From Betaproteobacteria bacterium (lineage in GTDB: Bacteria; Pseudomonadota; Gammaproteobacteria; Burkholderiales; Usitatibacteraceae): 64,000 bases of DNA. The stretch's first letter is position 1; each line of letters starts with the position of its first letter. The DNA is taken from the NCBI GenBank assembly GCA_016709665.1, contig JADJMI010000009.1:124001-188000 (forward strand), written 5' to 3'. Of the stretch, positions 35,423-43,387 are shown in pieces. The notes under the pieces are model-generated. The model was not told the DNA's origin and made no database searches. It was given only the letters and a program-made list of their open reading frames with translations. A program made the position numbers and the translations under genes.

Positions 35423-36879
35423 TGCTCGTCCTCGATCACGACCGCGCGGGGGGCTACTGGGGTGCCGTGTACGTGTTCACGGCCGTGAAGGGCCTGCAGG
35501 TGGTGATCGATGGCCCCGTCGGCTGCGAGAACCTGCCGGTCACCTCGGTGCTGCATTACACCGACGCGCTGCCGCCGCACGAGTTGCCGATCGTGGTGAC
35601 CGGGCTCGCCGAGGAGCAGCTCGGCCGCGAGGGCACCGAAGGCGCGATGAAGCGCGCCCATGCGGTGCTCGACCCGGACCTGCCCGCCGTCGTCGTGACC
35701 GGCTCCATCGCCGAGATGATCGGCGGCGGCGTGACGCCCGAGGGCACCAACATCCAGCGCTTCCTGCCGCGCACCATCGACGAGGACCAGTGGCAGTGCG
35801 CCAACCGCGCGCTCTACTGGCTTTGGACGGAATACGGCTCCAAGCGCGGGCCGGTGCCGGAACGCTCGCCGCGTCCCGAGGGTGCGAAGCCCCGGGTGAA
35901 CATCATCGGACCGGCCTACGGCATGTTCAACATGCCGAGCGACCTGGCCGAGATCCGCCGCCTCGTCGAGGGCATCGGCGCCGAGGTGAACCTGGTCTTC
36001 CCGCTCGGCACGCACCTGGCCGACGTGAGGAAGCTCGCCGAGGCCGACGCCAACGTCTGCCTGTACCGCGAGTACGGCCGGATGCTCTGCGAGGCGCTCG
36101 AGCGCCCCTACCTGCAGGCGCCCATCGGACTGCACAGCACCACGCGCTTCCTGCGCAGCCTGGGCGAGGTGCTGGGCCTGGATCCGGAGCCCTTCATCGA
36201 GCGCGAGAAGCACACGACCATCAAGCCCATCTGGGACCTGTGGCGCAGCGTGACGCAGGACTTCTTCGGGACGGCGAGCTTCGCGGTGGTGGCGAACGAG
36301 ACGTACACGCGGGGCCTGAAGAACTTCCTCGAAAGCGAGATGGGGCTGCCCTGCGCCTTCGCCGTGCCGCGCGTGGCCGGCGTGAAGCCGGACAACGAGG
36401 CCGTGCGCAAGCTCGTGCGCGAGAAGCCGCCCCTGGTGATGTTCGGCAGCTACAACGAGCGCATGTACCTGGCCGAGAGCGGCTCGCGCGCGGCGTACAT
36501 CCCGGCCTCGTTCCCGGGCGCCGTGATCCGCCGCCACACCGGCACGCCCTTCATGGGCTATGCGGGCGCCACGTACCTCATCCAGGAATTCTGCAACGCG
36601 CTCTTCGACGCGCTCTTCCACATCCTGCCGCTCGCCACCGAGATGGACAAGGTCGAGGCCACGCCCTCGCGCCTGCATCGCGAGCTGCCGTGGCGCGAGG
36701 ACGCGAAGGCGGCCTTCGACGCGATCGTCGAGTCGCAGCCGATCCTCGTGCGCATCTCCGCGGCCAAGCGCCTGCGCGACCGCGTCGAGCGCGAGGCGCG
36801 CCAGGCCGGCGAGGAGGAAGTGACGACACAGAGGGTGGGCCTCGCGCGGGCCGCCTTCACGCAGGGGCTCGCGGCATGA
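35422..36879 (+). CDS. bchZ: Chlorophyllide reductase subunit Z
   Basis: NifK-like subunit (485 aa) completing the chlorophyllide reductase. GPVGCENLPVTSVLHYTDALP has the cluster Cys near residue 37; VVTGSIAEMIGGGVTPEGTNI and PIGLHSTTRFLRSLGEVL are family signatures. The C-terminal third includes the conserved GYAGATYLIQEFCNALFD. Intact. The stop TGA overlaps the ATG of the 51-codon frame that fills the gap to pufB. Confidence 0.95.
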   Translation: MLVLDHDRAGGYWGAVYVFTAVKGLQVVIDGPVGCENLPVTSVLHYTDALPPHELPIVVTGLAEEQLGREGTEGAMKRAHAVLDPDLPAVVVTGSIAEMIGGGVTPEGTNIQRFLPRTIDEDQWQCANRALYWLWTEYGSKRGPVPERSPRPEGAKPRVNIIGPAYGMFNMPSDLAEIRRLVEGIGAEVNLVFPLGTHLADVRKLAEADANVCLYREYGRMLCEALERPYLQAPIGLHSTTRFLRSLGEVLGLDPEPFIEREKHTTIKPIWDLWRSVTQDFFGTASFAVVANETYTRGLKNFLESEMGLPCAFAVPRVAGVKPDNEAVRKLVREKPPLVMFGSYNERMYLAESGSRAAYIPASFPGAVIRRHTGTPFMGYAGATYLIQEFCNALFDALFHILPLATEMDKVEATPSRLHRELPWREDAKAAFDAIVESQPILVRISAAKRLRDRVEREARQAGEEEVTTQRVGLARAAFTQGLAA

Positions 36880-37031
36880 ACGCGAGCACGCAATTGCGGA
36901 GGCCGGCGGCGCAGTGCCGGCGTCCCGTGATCCACCCGGGCCATCCGGGTGGCCGTACCGCGGTGGCGAGGCTGGCCACGGCAAACCCCGTCGCGCGGGA
37001 TTGGCGCGTCAACGGCCGCGAGGCCAATTAG
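36876..37031 (+). CDS. Possible 51-aa protein between bchZ and pufB
   Basis: This frame starts in an ATGA overlap with bchZ and stops (TAG) within the pufB ribosome site, exactly filling the gap. The product is Arg/Pro/Ala-rich (start MNASTQLRRPAAQCRRPV) and has no hydrophobic helix, so it is not a recognisable PufQ, which occupies this place in Rhodobacter. It may be a leader peptide, a spacer RNA read by chance, or an uncharacterised small protein. Only position and coupling support it. Confidence 0.3.
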   Translation: MNASTQLRRPAAQCRRPVIHPGHPGGRTAVARLATANPVARDWRVNGREAN

Positions 37032-37043
37032 GAGGTTCTACTC

Positions 37044-37280
37044 ATGGCAGATGGCGACAAAAGCACCTTGTCGGGCTTGAGCGAACGGGAGGCGAAGGAG
37101 TTCCACGCGATTTTCGTGACGAGCTTCATCGTGTTCCTGGTGGTGGCGATCATTGCCCATTTCCTGGCCTGGCAGTGGCGGCCGTGGCTCCCGGGTGTCC
37201 AGGGCTACGCCGACGCTAGCACGGTCGTCGAGGAAGCGACGCGCATGGCGTCGTGCCTTCAATACGCGTTCATCGGGTAG
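37044..37280 (+). CDS. pufB: LH1 beta polypeptide with C-terminal extension
   Basis: Core antenna beta subunit, 78 aa. The N-terminal LSEREAKEFHAIFVTSF and the helix ending AHFLAWQWRPWLPG are typical; His in IIAHFL is the bacteriochlorophyll ligand. After WRPWLPG, where LH1 beta chains usually end or nearly so, about 25 more residues follow (from GYADASTVVEEATRM). The frame is continuous and stops just before the pufA ribosome site, so this looks natural. AGGAGG (37030-37035) precedes ATG 37044. Confidence 0.9.
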   Translation: MADGDKSTLSGLSEREAKEFHAIFVTSFIVFLVVAIIAHFLAWQWRPWLPGVQGYADASTVVEEATRMASCLQYAFIG

Positions 37281-37291
37281 GAGGAGAGGAT

Positions 37292-37480
37292 ATGTGGCGC
37301 ATGTGGCTGCTGTTCGATCCGCGCAGGACGCTGATCGCGCTTTTCACGTTCCTGTTCGCACTGGCTCTCGTCATCCACTTCGTTCTCCTCAGCACGGATC
37401 GCTTCAACTGGCTCGAGGGGCCTTCGAAGGCTCGCGCTGCGGCGACGTCGGCCGCAGTACCGCCGCCGGTTCCGAAGTAG
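37292..37480 (+). CDS. pufA: LH1 alpha polypeptide
   Basis: Core antenna alpha subunit, 62 aa. MWRMWLLFDPRRTLIALF is the N-terminal signature. The helix contains the ligand His in LVIHFVLLSTDRFNWLEG. A short Ala/Pro-rich tail follows. GAGGAGAGG precedes ATG 37292. Eleven bases after pufB; forms the LH1 ring around PufLM. Confidence 0.94.
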   Translation: MWRMWLLFDPRRTLIALFTFLFALALVIHFVLLSTDRFNWLEGPSKARAAATSAAVPPPVPK

Positions 37481-37780
37481 CGGCGTCCCGACAGGCGGGC
37501 AGGGTCGATCCCTTCACGGACGACCCCGTTCGCCCCCACGGTCCGATCCACGAGGGATCGATTCCCTCACGTGCCTGAGGTCTCGCGCGATGTCCACGCT
37601 CAGTTGCAACCCAGCAGAACGCCTCGACGGGCCGGCGATCCGGTCCGGTGACGACGCAGACTCGCGCGCCGCCCTGGGCCCCCGGGGGCTCGCCGAAGCC
37701 AGCCAGGTCTTCTTCGCTTTCGCGGGGATGCCCCTGGTCGTGCCGCCCTCGGCGGCCGAACCGCGAAGAGGAGGCTAGCG
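37481..37780 (+). other. pufA-pufL intercistronic region with hairpin
   Basis: This 300-base gap holds no convincing gene. GAGGGA-TCGAT-TCCCTC (37552-37568) forms a six-base stem. A near-copy of part of it occurs earlier: TCGATCCCTTCACG (37505-37518) against TCGATTCCCTCACG (37558-37571). The copies could pair alternatively with GAGGGATCGA. In Rhodobacter a hairpin here protects pufBA mRNA and sets the antenna:reaction-centre ratio; the same job is inferred. The pufL ribosome site GAGGAGG closes the region. Confidence 0.45.
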
Positions 37781-38606
37781 ATGGCGATGCTCAGCTTCGA
37801 ACGCAAGTACCGGGTCCGCGGCGGAACGCTCGTCGGCGGCGACCTTTTCGATTTCTGGGTGGGCCCGTTCTACGTCGGCTTCTTCGGGGTCACCACGATC
37901 TTCTTCAGCTTCGTGGGCACCGCCCTCATCCTGTGGGGCGCGGCGCTCGGGCCCACGTGGAACATCTGGCAGATCAGCATCGCGCCGCCGGACCTCAAGT
38001 ACGGCCTCGCGCATGGCGCCGCTCAAGGAGGGCGGGCTCTGGCAGCTCATCACGATCTGCGCGACGGGGGCGTTCTGCTCCTGGGCGCTGCGCGAGGTGG
38101 AAATCTGCCGCAAGCTCGGCATCGGATTGCACGTGCCCTTCGGGTTCAGCGTCGCGATCCTCGCGTACGTGACGCTCGTGATCTTCCGCCCCCTGCTGAT
38201 GGGCGCCTGGGGCCACGGCTTCCCCTACGGGATCATGAGCCACCTCGACTGGGTCTCGAACACGGGCTACCAGTACCTGCACTTCCACTACAACCCGGCG
38301 CACATGCTCGCCATCACGTTCTTCTTCACGACGACGATGGCCCTCGCGCTGCACGGCTCCCTGATCCTCTCGTCGGCCGACCCCAAGGCGGGCGAGCCGG
38401 TGAAGACTTCCGAGCACGAGAACACGTTCTTCCGCGACGTCGTGGGCTACTCCATCGGCGCGCTGGCCATCCACCGCCTGGGCTTCTTCCTCGCGCTGAG
38501 CGCCGCCTTCTGGAGCGCGGTGTGCATCGTGATCAGCGGGCCGTTCTGGACGAAGGGCTGGCCGGAATGGTGGGGCTGGTGGCTCAACCTGCCGGTCTGG
38601 CGATAG
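37781..38606 (+). CDS. pufL: Photosynthetic reaction centre L subunit, one-base frameshift
   Basis: Five-helix membrane subunit binding bacteriochlorophyll, bacteriopheophytin and QA/QB side elements; about 275 aa restored. The first frame reads MAMLSFERKYRVRGG through to PPDLKYGLA. The second continues MAPLKEGGLWQLITICA to the end WWLNLPVWR, with the ligand region YLHFHYNPAHML. One extra base lies at about 38006-38012; removing it gives YGLAMAPLKEGG with no gap. Without correction the product stops being PufL at residue ~76, so the strain could not be phototrophic. Confidence 0.92.
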
Positions 38607-38619
38607 GGGACACACGATC

Positions 38620-39597
38620 ATGATCGAATACCAGAACATCCTCACCCGCGTGCAGGTCAAGGCGCCCGCGTATCCCGGCGTCCCGCTGCCGAGCGGCCCG
38701 TGGCGTCGCGAAGGCCCGCCGTTCTTCGTCTACTGGCTGGGCAAGATCGGCGACACCCAGGTGGGGCCCTTCTACATCGGCACCACCGGGCTCGCCTCGC
38801 TCATCTGCGGCTTCATCGCCATCGAGATCATCGGCCTGAACATGTGGGCCTCGGTCAACTGGGACATCGTCCAGTTCGTGCGGCAGCTGCCGTGGCTCGC
38901 CCTCGAACCGCCTTCGCCGAAGCACGGCCTGCACATCCCGCCGCTCAACGAGGGCGGGTGGTGGCTCATGGCCGGGTTCTTCCTCACGGCGTCCATCCTC
39001 CTGTGGTGGGTGCGCATGTACCGGCGCGCCCGCGCCCTGGGCATGGGCACGCACACCGCGTGGGCCTTCGCCGCGGCGATCTGGCTCTACCTGGTGCTGG
39101 GCTTCTTCCGGCCCATCGCGATGGGCAGCTGGAGCGAGGCGGTGCCCTTCGGCATCTTCCCGCACCTGGACTGGACGAACAACTTCTCGATCAACTACGG
39201 CAACCTCTTCTACAACCCGTTCCACATGCTCTCGATCGCGTTCCTCTACGGCGCCACGCTGCTCTTCGCGATGCACGCCGGCACGGTGCTCTCGGTGGCG
39301 CGCTTCGGCGGCGATCGCGAGCTCGAGCAGATCACCGACCGCGGCACGGCCTCCGAACGGGCCGCGCTCTTCTGGCGCTGGACGATGGGCTTCAACGCGA
39401 CGATGGAATCGATCCACCGCTGGGCGTGGTGGTTCGCGGTGCTGTGCCCGCTCACCGGCGGCATCGGCATCCTGCTCACCGGCACCGTCGTGGACAACTG
39501 GTACCTCTGGGCGCTCAAGCACGGCGTGGCGCCGCCGTACCCGATGGTCTTCCCGGAAGTCATCGATCCGGCCACGCTCGGGGGAGTCGCGAAATGA
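38620..39597 (+). CDS. pufM: Photosynthetic reaction centre M subunit
   Basis: Partner of PufL, 325 aa, five membrane helices. MIEYQNILTRVQV begins the protein. SWSEAVPFGIFPHLDWTN and GNLFYNPFHMLSIAFLYG carry conserved pigment and iron ligand surroundings (His in FHML). IHRWAWWFAVLCPLTGG is the helix-E region with the non-haem iron His. Intact; its stop overlaps pufC ATG. Confidence 0.96.
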   Translation: MIEYQNILTRVQVKAPAYPGVPLPSGPWRREGPPFFVYWLGKIGDTQVGPFYIGTTGLASLICGFIAIEIIGLNMWASVNWDIVQFVRQLPWLALEPPSPKHGLHIPPLNEGGWWLMAGFFLTASILLWWVRMYRRARALGMGTHTAWAFAAAIWLYLVLGFFRPIAMGSWSEAVPFGIFPHLDWTNNFSINYGNLFYNPFHMLSIAFLYGATLLFAMHAGTVLSVARFGGDRELEQITDRGTASERAALFWRWTMGFNATMESIHRWAWWFAVLCPLTGGIGILLTGTVVDNWYLWALKHGVAPPYPMVFPEVIDPATLGGVAK

Positions 39598-40691
39598 GGA
39601 CGAACCTTGGCGCGCTCCTCGCCCCGCTGGCGGCCCTGCTGGCGGCGCTCCTGCTCACCGGCTGCTGGGAACGGCCGCCGGTGACCTCGGTCCAGAACGG
39701 CTATCGCGGCCTCGCCATGGGGAGCCTTTACAACCCCCGCACGCTCGAGGCCGGGATGCCCGCCCACGCGGTGCCGGCGGCGCTTCCGCCCGCCGAACCC
39801 AATGCGCCGCTGGGCACCACGACCTACAAGAACATCCAGGTACTCAAGGACCTTTCGCTCACCGAGCACATCCGGCTCATGACGGCCTTCACGCTGTGGG
39901 TCGCCCCCAAGAAGGAAGGGTGCGCCTACTGCCACGACCTGGCCGATTTCTCGCTCGACACCAAGTACACGAAGGTCGTCGCGCGCCGCATGCTCCAGCT
40001 GACGCGCGACCTCAACACGAACTGGAAGAGCCACGTGGCGAGCTCCGGCACCCCGGGCGCGGGCGTCACCTGCTTCACGTGCCACCGCGGCCAGCCCGTT
40101 CCGCCCGCGATCTGGTTCACGGACCCGGGCCCGAAGACGGTGAAGGGACCCGCCGGCAACCGCAACGGCCAGAACCTGCCGGCCGCGGCGGTGGGCCTCA
40201 CGGCGATGGCGTGGGACCCCTTCACGACCTTCCTCACCGGAAAGCCCGAGACGATCCGGGTGATCTCGGATACCGCGCTGCCGGCCGGCAGCACCCGCAC
40301 GATCATGCAGACGGAGGCGACCTACAGCCTCATGTTCCACCTGTCGAGCGCGCTGGGCGTGAACTGCACCTACTGCCACAACTCGCGTTCCTTCGCCTCC
40401 TGGGAGGGCCCGCCGCAGCGCGCGCGCGCGTGGTACGGGATCCAGATGGTCCGCCAGTTGAACACGGCCTGGCTCGAGCCCCTGAAGCCCGTCCTGCCGG
40501 CGAGCCGGCTGGGGCCGACCGGGGATGCGCCCAAGGCCAACTGCGCGACCTGCCACCAGGGCGCCTTCAAGCCGCTCTACGGCGTGCCGCAACTGGGCGA
40601 TTACCCGGAGCTGGCGGGACCGAAGGCCATCCCGGTGACGGCGGCCGCGGCACCGGAGGCGAAAGGCAAGAAGCCCGGCGCACGGAGTTGA
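39594..40691 (+). CDS. pufC: Reaction-centre tetrahaem cytochrome c subunit
   Basis: Periplasmic electron donor to the special pair, 365 aa. The lipobox LLTGC places the lipid-modified Cys at residue 24. Four haem motifs are present: CAYCH, CFTCH, CTYCH and CATCH. The expected axial Met regions precede them (for example IRLMTAF, ARRMLQL, YSLMFHL). Full set of four haems. Begins in an ATGA overlap with pufM. Confidence 0.95.
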   Translation: MRTNLGALLAPLAALLAALLLTGCWERPPVTSVQNGYRGLAMGSLYNPRTLEAGMPAHAVPAALPPAEPNAPLGTTTYKNIQVLKDLSLTEHIRLMTAFTLWVAPKKEGCAYCHDLADFSLDTKYTKVVARRMLQLTRDLNTNWKSHVASSGTPGAGVTCFTCHRGQPVPPAIWFTDPGPKTVKGPAGNRNGQNLPAAAVGLTAMAWDPFTTFLTGKPETIRVISDTALPAGSTRTIMQTEATYSLMFHLSSALGVNCTYCHNSRSFASWEGPPQRARAWYGIQMVRQLNTAWLEPLKPVLPASRLGPTGDAPKANCATCHQGAFKPLYGVPQLGDYPELAGPKAIPVTAAAAPEAKGKKPGARS

Positions 40692-40702
40692 AACGACCAA
40701 CG

Positions 40703-40730
40703 CCCCCGGCGGGCAACGCTCATCCGGGGG
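40703..40730 (+). other. Hairpin between pufC and pucB
   Basis: CCCCCGG (40703-40709) pairs with CCGGGGG (40724-40730), seven bases with a 14-base loop and no T-run. Placed between pufC and pucBA it could act as a partial terminator or protect the puc segment. No TGT-N12-ACA box is seen in 40692-40818. Confidence 0.35.
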
Positions 40731-40818
40731 ATGACGCTGTTTGTGGCTGCGGTAGCCATACAACCCACGTGCGGGTCCAGCACGGAAGCAACTGGCAGTT
40801 CTCTTGAGGAAACACGCC

Positions 40819-40974
40819 ATGGAAATCGATCCGAAAAGGGTATGGCCATCCGGCTTGACCTTGGAAGAGGCGGAGGAGTTGCAGGAGAGGGTGATCGACG
40901 GCACGAGGCTTTTCGGCCTGATCGCGGCGGGCGCGCATCTGCTCGCCTACATCTACACGCCGTGGCTTCACTAA
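40819..40974 (+). CDS. pucB: LH2 beta polypeptide
   Basis: Peripheral antenna beta subunit, 51 aa. KVWPSGLTLEEAEELQERV, VIDGTRLFGLIA and the ending AHLLAYIYTPWLH are the LH2 beta hallmarks, including the B850 His in GAHLL. A TTGAGGA ribosome site precedes ATG 40819. It lies only 127 bases after pufC on the same strand. The frame is short, so it is easily missed by automatic calling. Confidence 0.9.
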   Translation: MEIDPKRVWPSGLTLEEAEELQERVIDGTRLFGLIAAGAHLLAYIYTPWLH

Positions 40975-40986
40975 GGGGGGAATGAC

Positions 40987-41232
40987 ATGAACCAAGGAAA
41001 GATCTGGCTCGTCGTCAAGCCCACGGTCGGCCTGCCGCTGTTCCTGGGCGGCGTCGCGGTGATCGCGCTGAGCGTTCACGCCGCGATCCTGACCAACACC
41101 GACTGGTACCCCGCCTACTACAACGGAAACCAGAAGGCGAAAGCCGCTGCGATGGTGGCTCCTGCCGCCATGGCGCCGGCCGCAGCCCCCGCTGCAGCCG
41201 CTCCGGCGGCCGTGGACAAGAAGGGCAAGTAG
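40987..41232 (+). CDS. pucA: LH2 alpha polypeptide with Ala/Pro-rich tail
   Basis: Peripheral antenna alpha subunit, 81 aa. MNQGKIWLVVKPTVGLPLF is the typical start. The helix has the B850 His (ALSVHAAILTNTDWY). About 30 residues of Ala/Pro repeats end in AAVDKKGK, like the extended LH2 alpha of Rubrivivax gelatinosus. The ribosome site AAGGGGGGAA follows pucB directly. A strong terminator comes 29 bases after the stop. Confidence 0.9.
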   Translation: MNQGKIWLVVKPTVGLPLFLGGVAVIALSVHAAILTNTDWYPAYYNGNQKAKAAAMVAPAAMAPAAAPAAAAPAAVDKKGK

Positions 41233-41261
41233 TCCCCATCTTCCGTTGCACCGCCGTTCTT

Positions 41262-41299
41262 GGGGCTGGAACCCTCACGGGTTCCGGCCCCTTGTTGTT
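41262..41299 (+). terminator. Strong terminator ending the puf-puc superoperon
   Basis: GGGGCTGGAACCC (41262-41274), loop TCAC, and GGGTTCCGGCCCC (41279-41291) make a 13-base stem with one G-T pair. TTGTTGTT follows. It may also serve the convergent minus-strand gene ending at 41318. Confidence 0.9.
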
Positions 41300-41317
41300 G
41301 GCGCGGGTGCCGGCGGG

Positions 41318-42727
41318 TCAGCAGGGTGCCGGCTCGCGCGAAACGCGCAGGAGCGGCAGCATCACGACGAGGGTCGCGAGCAGGAGCGTCACCTCGATGC
41401 TGTACACGAACGTGTAGCCGAGGATCTCTCCGGAGGCCGGCAGGAGCCCGCCCGAAAGCCCGGTGCCATGGGCCGAAACGACGTCCCGCAGCACGCCGCC
41501 CAGGGCGACGGCGACGCCCGCGGCCGTGGCCTGCACGGCGCCCCAGGTGCCCAGCGCGAGGCCGCGCTGGTCCGCGGGAGCGTGATTCATCGTCGAGGTG
41601 AGCGTCCCGTGACCGAAGAGGCCGGCACCGAACCCGATGAGGAAAGCCCCCGCGATGAAGACGGCGGTGGACGCGAGCGACGACGCGAGGATCACGGTGG
41701 TGAAGGCCGCGACGCCCACCAGGGCGCCCGCGCTCGCCATCCGGAAGGGGTCGCCGCCGCGGCCGAGCACGCGCGAGGCGAGACCGAATCCCAGGAGCGT
41801 GCCGAAGGCGAGCGTGGCGGTGAGCCGCGTGGTCTCGCCGACCGACATGCCGAGCACCTGTCCCCCGTAGGGCTCGAGCAGGACGTCCTGCATGCTGAAG
41901 GCCATGGTGCCCAGGCCGAGCGCGACCATGCGGCGCAGGGCCCAGGGTCCCTGGCGGAAGCTCTCCCACGCTTCGCGGAAGGAAGGGTCCCGGCGGGGAG
42001 CGGGTGCGCCTCGCGGCCGGCGCGTCTCCTGCTTCCAGAGCGCGATGGTGTTGATCACGAGCGTCGCCACGGCGGAACCCTGGATGACCGACACCAGTTT
42101 CCCCGGCGAGAAGTCCTCGAGCAGCATCCCGAAGAGCGTGGCGCTCGCGACGGTGCCCGCGAGCAGCATGATGTACATGAGGCCCACGACCTTGGGCTGC
42201 GATTCTTCCGGCACGAGGTCCGTCGCGAGCGCGAGCCCGGCGGTCTGCGTGATGTGCAATCCCGCGCCGACCAACAGGAAGGCGACCCCCGCGGCGACGG
42301 GGCCGATCCAGGCGGGCCACTGGCTCGCGTTGCCGCCGCCGGAGAGCACGAGCAGGGCGAACGGCATGAGGGCGAGCCCGCCGAACTGGATCATCGACCC
42401 CTTCCAGATGAAGGGAACGCGGCGCCAGCCGAGCGCCGAATGGTACGTGTCCGAGCGGAAACCGATGAGCGCCCGGAAGGGGGCGAAGATCACGGGCAGC
42501 GAGAGCATCACCGCGACGACGGAAGCCGACACGCCGAGCTCCACGATCATCACGCGGTTGAGCGTGCCCACGAGCAGCACGATCGCCATGCCCACGGAGA
42601 CCTGGAAGAGGGACAGCCGCAGCAGCCGGGCGAGCGAGAGGTCGCGCGTGGCCACGTCGGCAAAGGGCAGGAAGCGCGGGCCGAGGCTCGCCCAGCCGAA
42701 CAGGAGCTTGTGGGTCACCCGGTTCAT
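41318..42727 (-). CDS. PucC/BCD-family MFS protein (antenna assembly or bacteriochlorophyll delivery)
   Basis: Twelve-helix membrane protein, 469 aa, of the bacteriochlorophyll delivery family (PucC, LhaA, Bch2). NRVMIVELGVSASVVAVML, LGWRRVPFIWKGSMIQFGG and TQTAGLALATDLVPEESQPK are family blocks. QDVLLEPYGGQVLGM appears in the second half. It is a paralogue of lhaA at 50825. Being next to pucBA suggests the PucC role for LH2, but it could equally be Bch2. Starts eight bases after the bchJ stop. Confidence 0.87.
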   Translation of the reverse strand: MNRVTHKLLFGWASLGPRFLPFADVATRDLSLARLLRLSLFQVSVGMAIVLLVGTLNRVMIVELGVSASVVAVMLSLPVIFAPFRALIGFRSDTYHSALGWRRVPFIWKGSMIQFGGLALMPFALLVLSGGGNASQWPAWIGPVAAGVAFLLVGAGLHITQTAGLALATDLVPEESQPKVVGLMYIMLLAGTVASATLFGMLLEDFSPGKLVSVIQGSAVATLVINTIALWKQETRRPRGAPAPRRDPSFREAWESFRQGPWALRRMVALGLGTMAFSMQDVLLEPYGGQVLGMSVGETTRLTATLAFGTLLGFGLASRVLGRGGDPFRMASAGALVGVAAFTTVILASSLASTAVFIAGAFLIGFGAGLFGHGTLTSTMNHAPADQRGLALGTWGAVQATAAGVAVALGGVLRDVVSAHGTGLSGGLLPASGEILGYTFVYSIEVTLLLATLVVMLPLLRVSREPAPC

Positions 42728-42734
42728 GAGCGCC

Positions 42735-43349
42735 TCACCAGGAGACCCGGAACTCGCAGGCCGGCGCGCCGCGCGCTTCGCAGGCCGTTTCCGTGGCGCT
42801 CGCGCCCCGGTGCACGAGCGTCGCGAAAAGCCGTTCGAACGTGCCGGCGTAGAAGGCGCACAGGGGCGCTTCGCTCCGGGCGCCGCGGCACAGCGGGCAG
42901 TCGCGGACGGCAAGCCTGGCGCCGCCGGCCACGGTGCGCGCCTCGAAGGTGCCGCTTCCGGCGAACGTCCAGGCGTGGCGCGAGATGGCCGACAGCAGCA
43001 CGCGGCTCGCCAGTGCGGCCGGCAGGATCTTCAGGAGCGCCTGGACGGGCTTCGGGATGCGGTTCGCGAGGAGGTAGTCCCCCGTGCGGACGCCGGCCTC
43101 GAAGGCCACGCGCGAGGCGGCCTGCTCGCCCAGCGTGGCGCGCAGGACCCGGTGCAGCCGCGTGACCTCCGCCTCGTCGACCATGCCTTCGGGCGGATGC
43201 CCGACGTAGTGCGCCAGTCCCGCGGACTCGAACAGTCGCCGGGCACCGTCCCGGCCGATCCGCGCCTCGAGCGCCTCGCCCACGCGCACGATGGCGTTGG
43301 GCCCGATGCGGGCGGGCACGGAGGAATCGCGGGCGAGGGCGGTGGCCAT
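42735..43349 (-). CDS. bchJ: BchJ, V4R-domain protein
   Basis: A 204-aa protein with a C-terminal 4-vinyl-reductase (V4R) small-molecule-binding domain. The Cys-bearing blocks are VRDCPLCRG and ACEARGAPACEFRV. It was once thought to be the 8-vinyl reductase. Since BciA/BciB do that reaction, BchJ is now viewed as an accessory, perhaps delivering substrate to Mg chelatase or the cyclase. Here it lies right after bchE and coexists with bciB. ATG 43349 chosen from the first in-frame Met before PARIGPNAIVRV. Confidence 0.85.
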   Translation of the reverse strand: MATALARDSSVPARIGPNAIVRVGEALEARIGRDGARRLFESAGLAHYVGHPPEGMVDEAEVTRLHRVLRATLGEQAASRVAFEAGVRTGDYLLANRIPKPVQALLKILPAALASRVLLSAISRHAWTFAGSGTFEARTVAGGARLAVRDCPLCRGARSEAPLCAFYAGTFERLFATLVHRGASATETACEARGAPACEFRVSW

Positions 43350-43387
43350 GCGCAAGGCCTGTCGAATGCGGGGCGATCCTCGTCCCG

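Noticed and set aside
36876..37031. PufQ
   Set aside because: Position fits, but there is no membrane helix and no recognisable PufQ sequence; kept only as an unknown small frame.
37590..37778. 62-codon frame between pufA and pufL
   Set aside because: No ribosome site, no helix or motif; it lies in the expected regulatory spacer.
38013..38606. Second half of pufL as a separate gene
   Set aside because: It is the conserved continuation of PufL; the Met is the residue after YGLA, not a start.
40749..40773. PpsR box before pucB
   Set aside because: TGT and ACA are 15 or more bases apart, so the TGT-N12-ACA spacing is not met.
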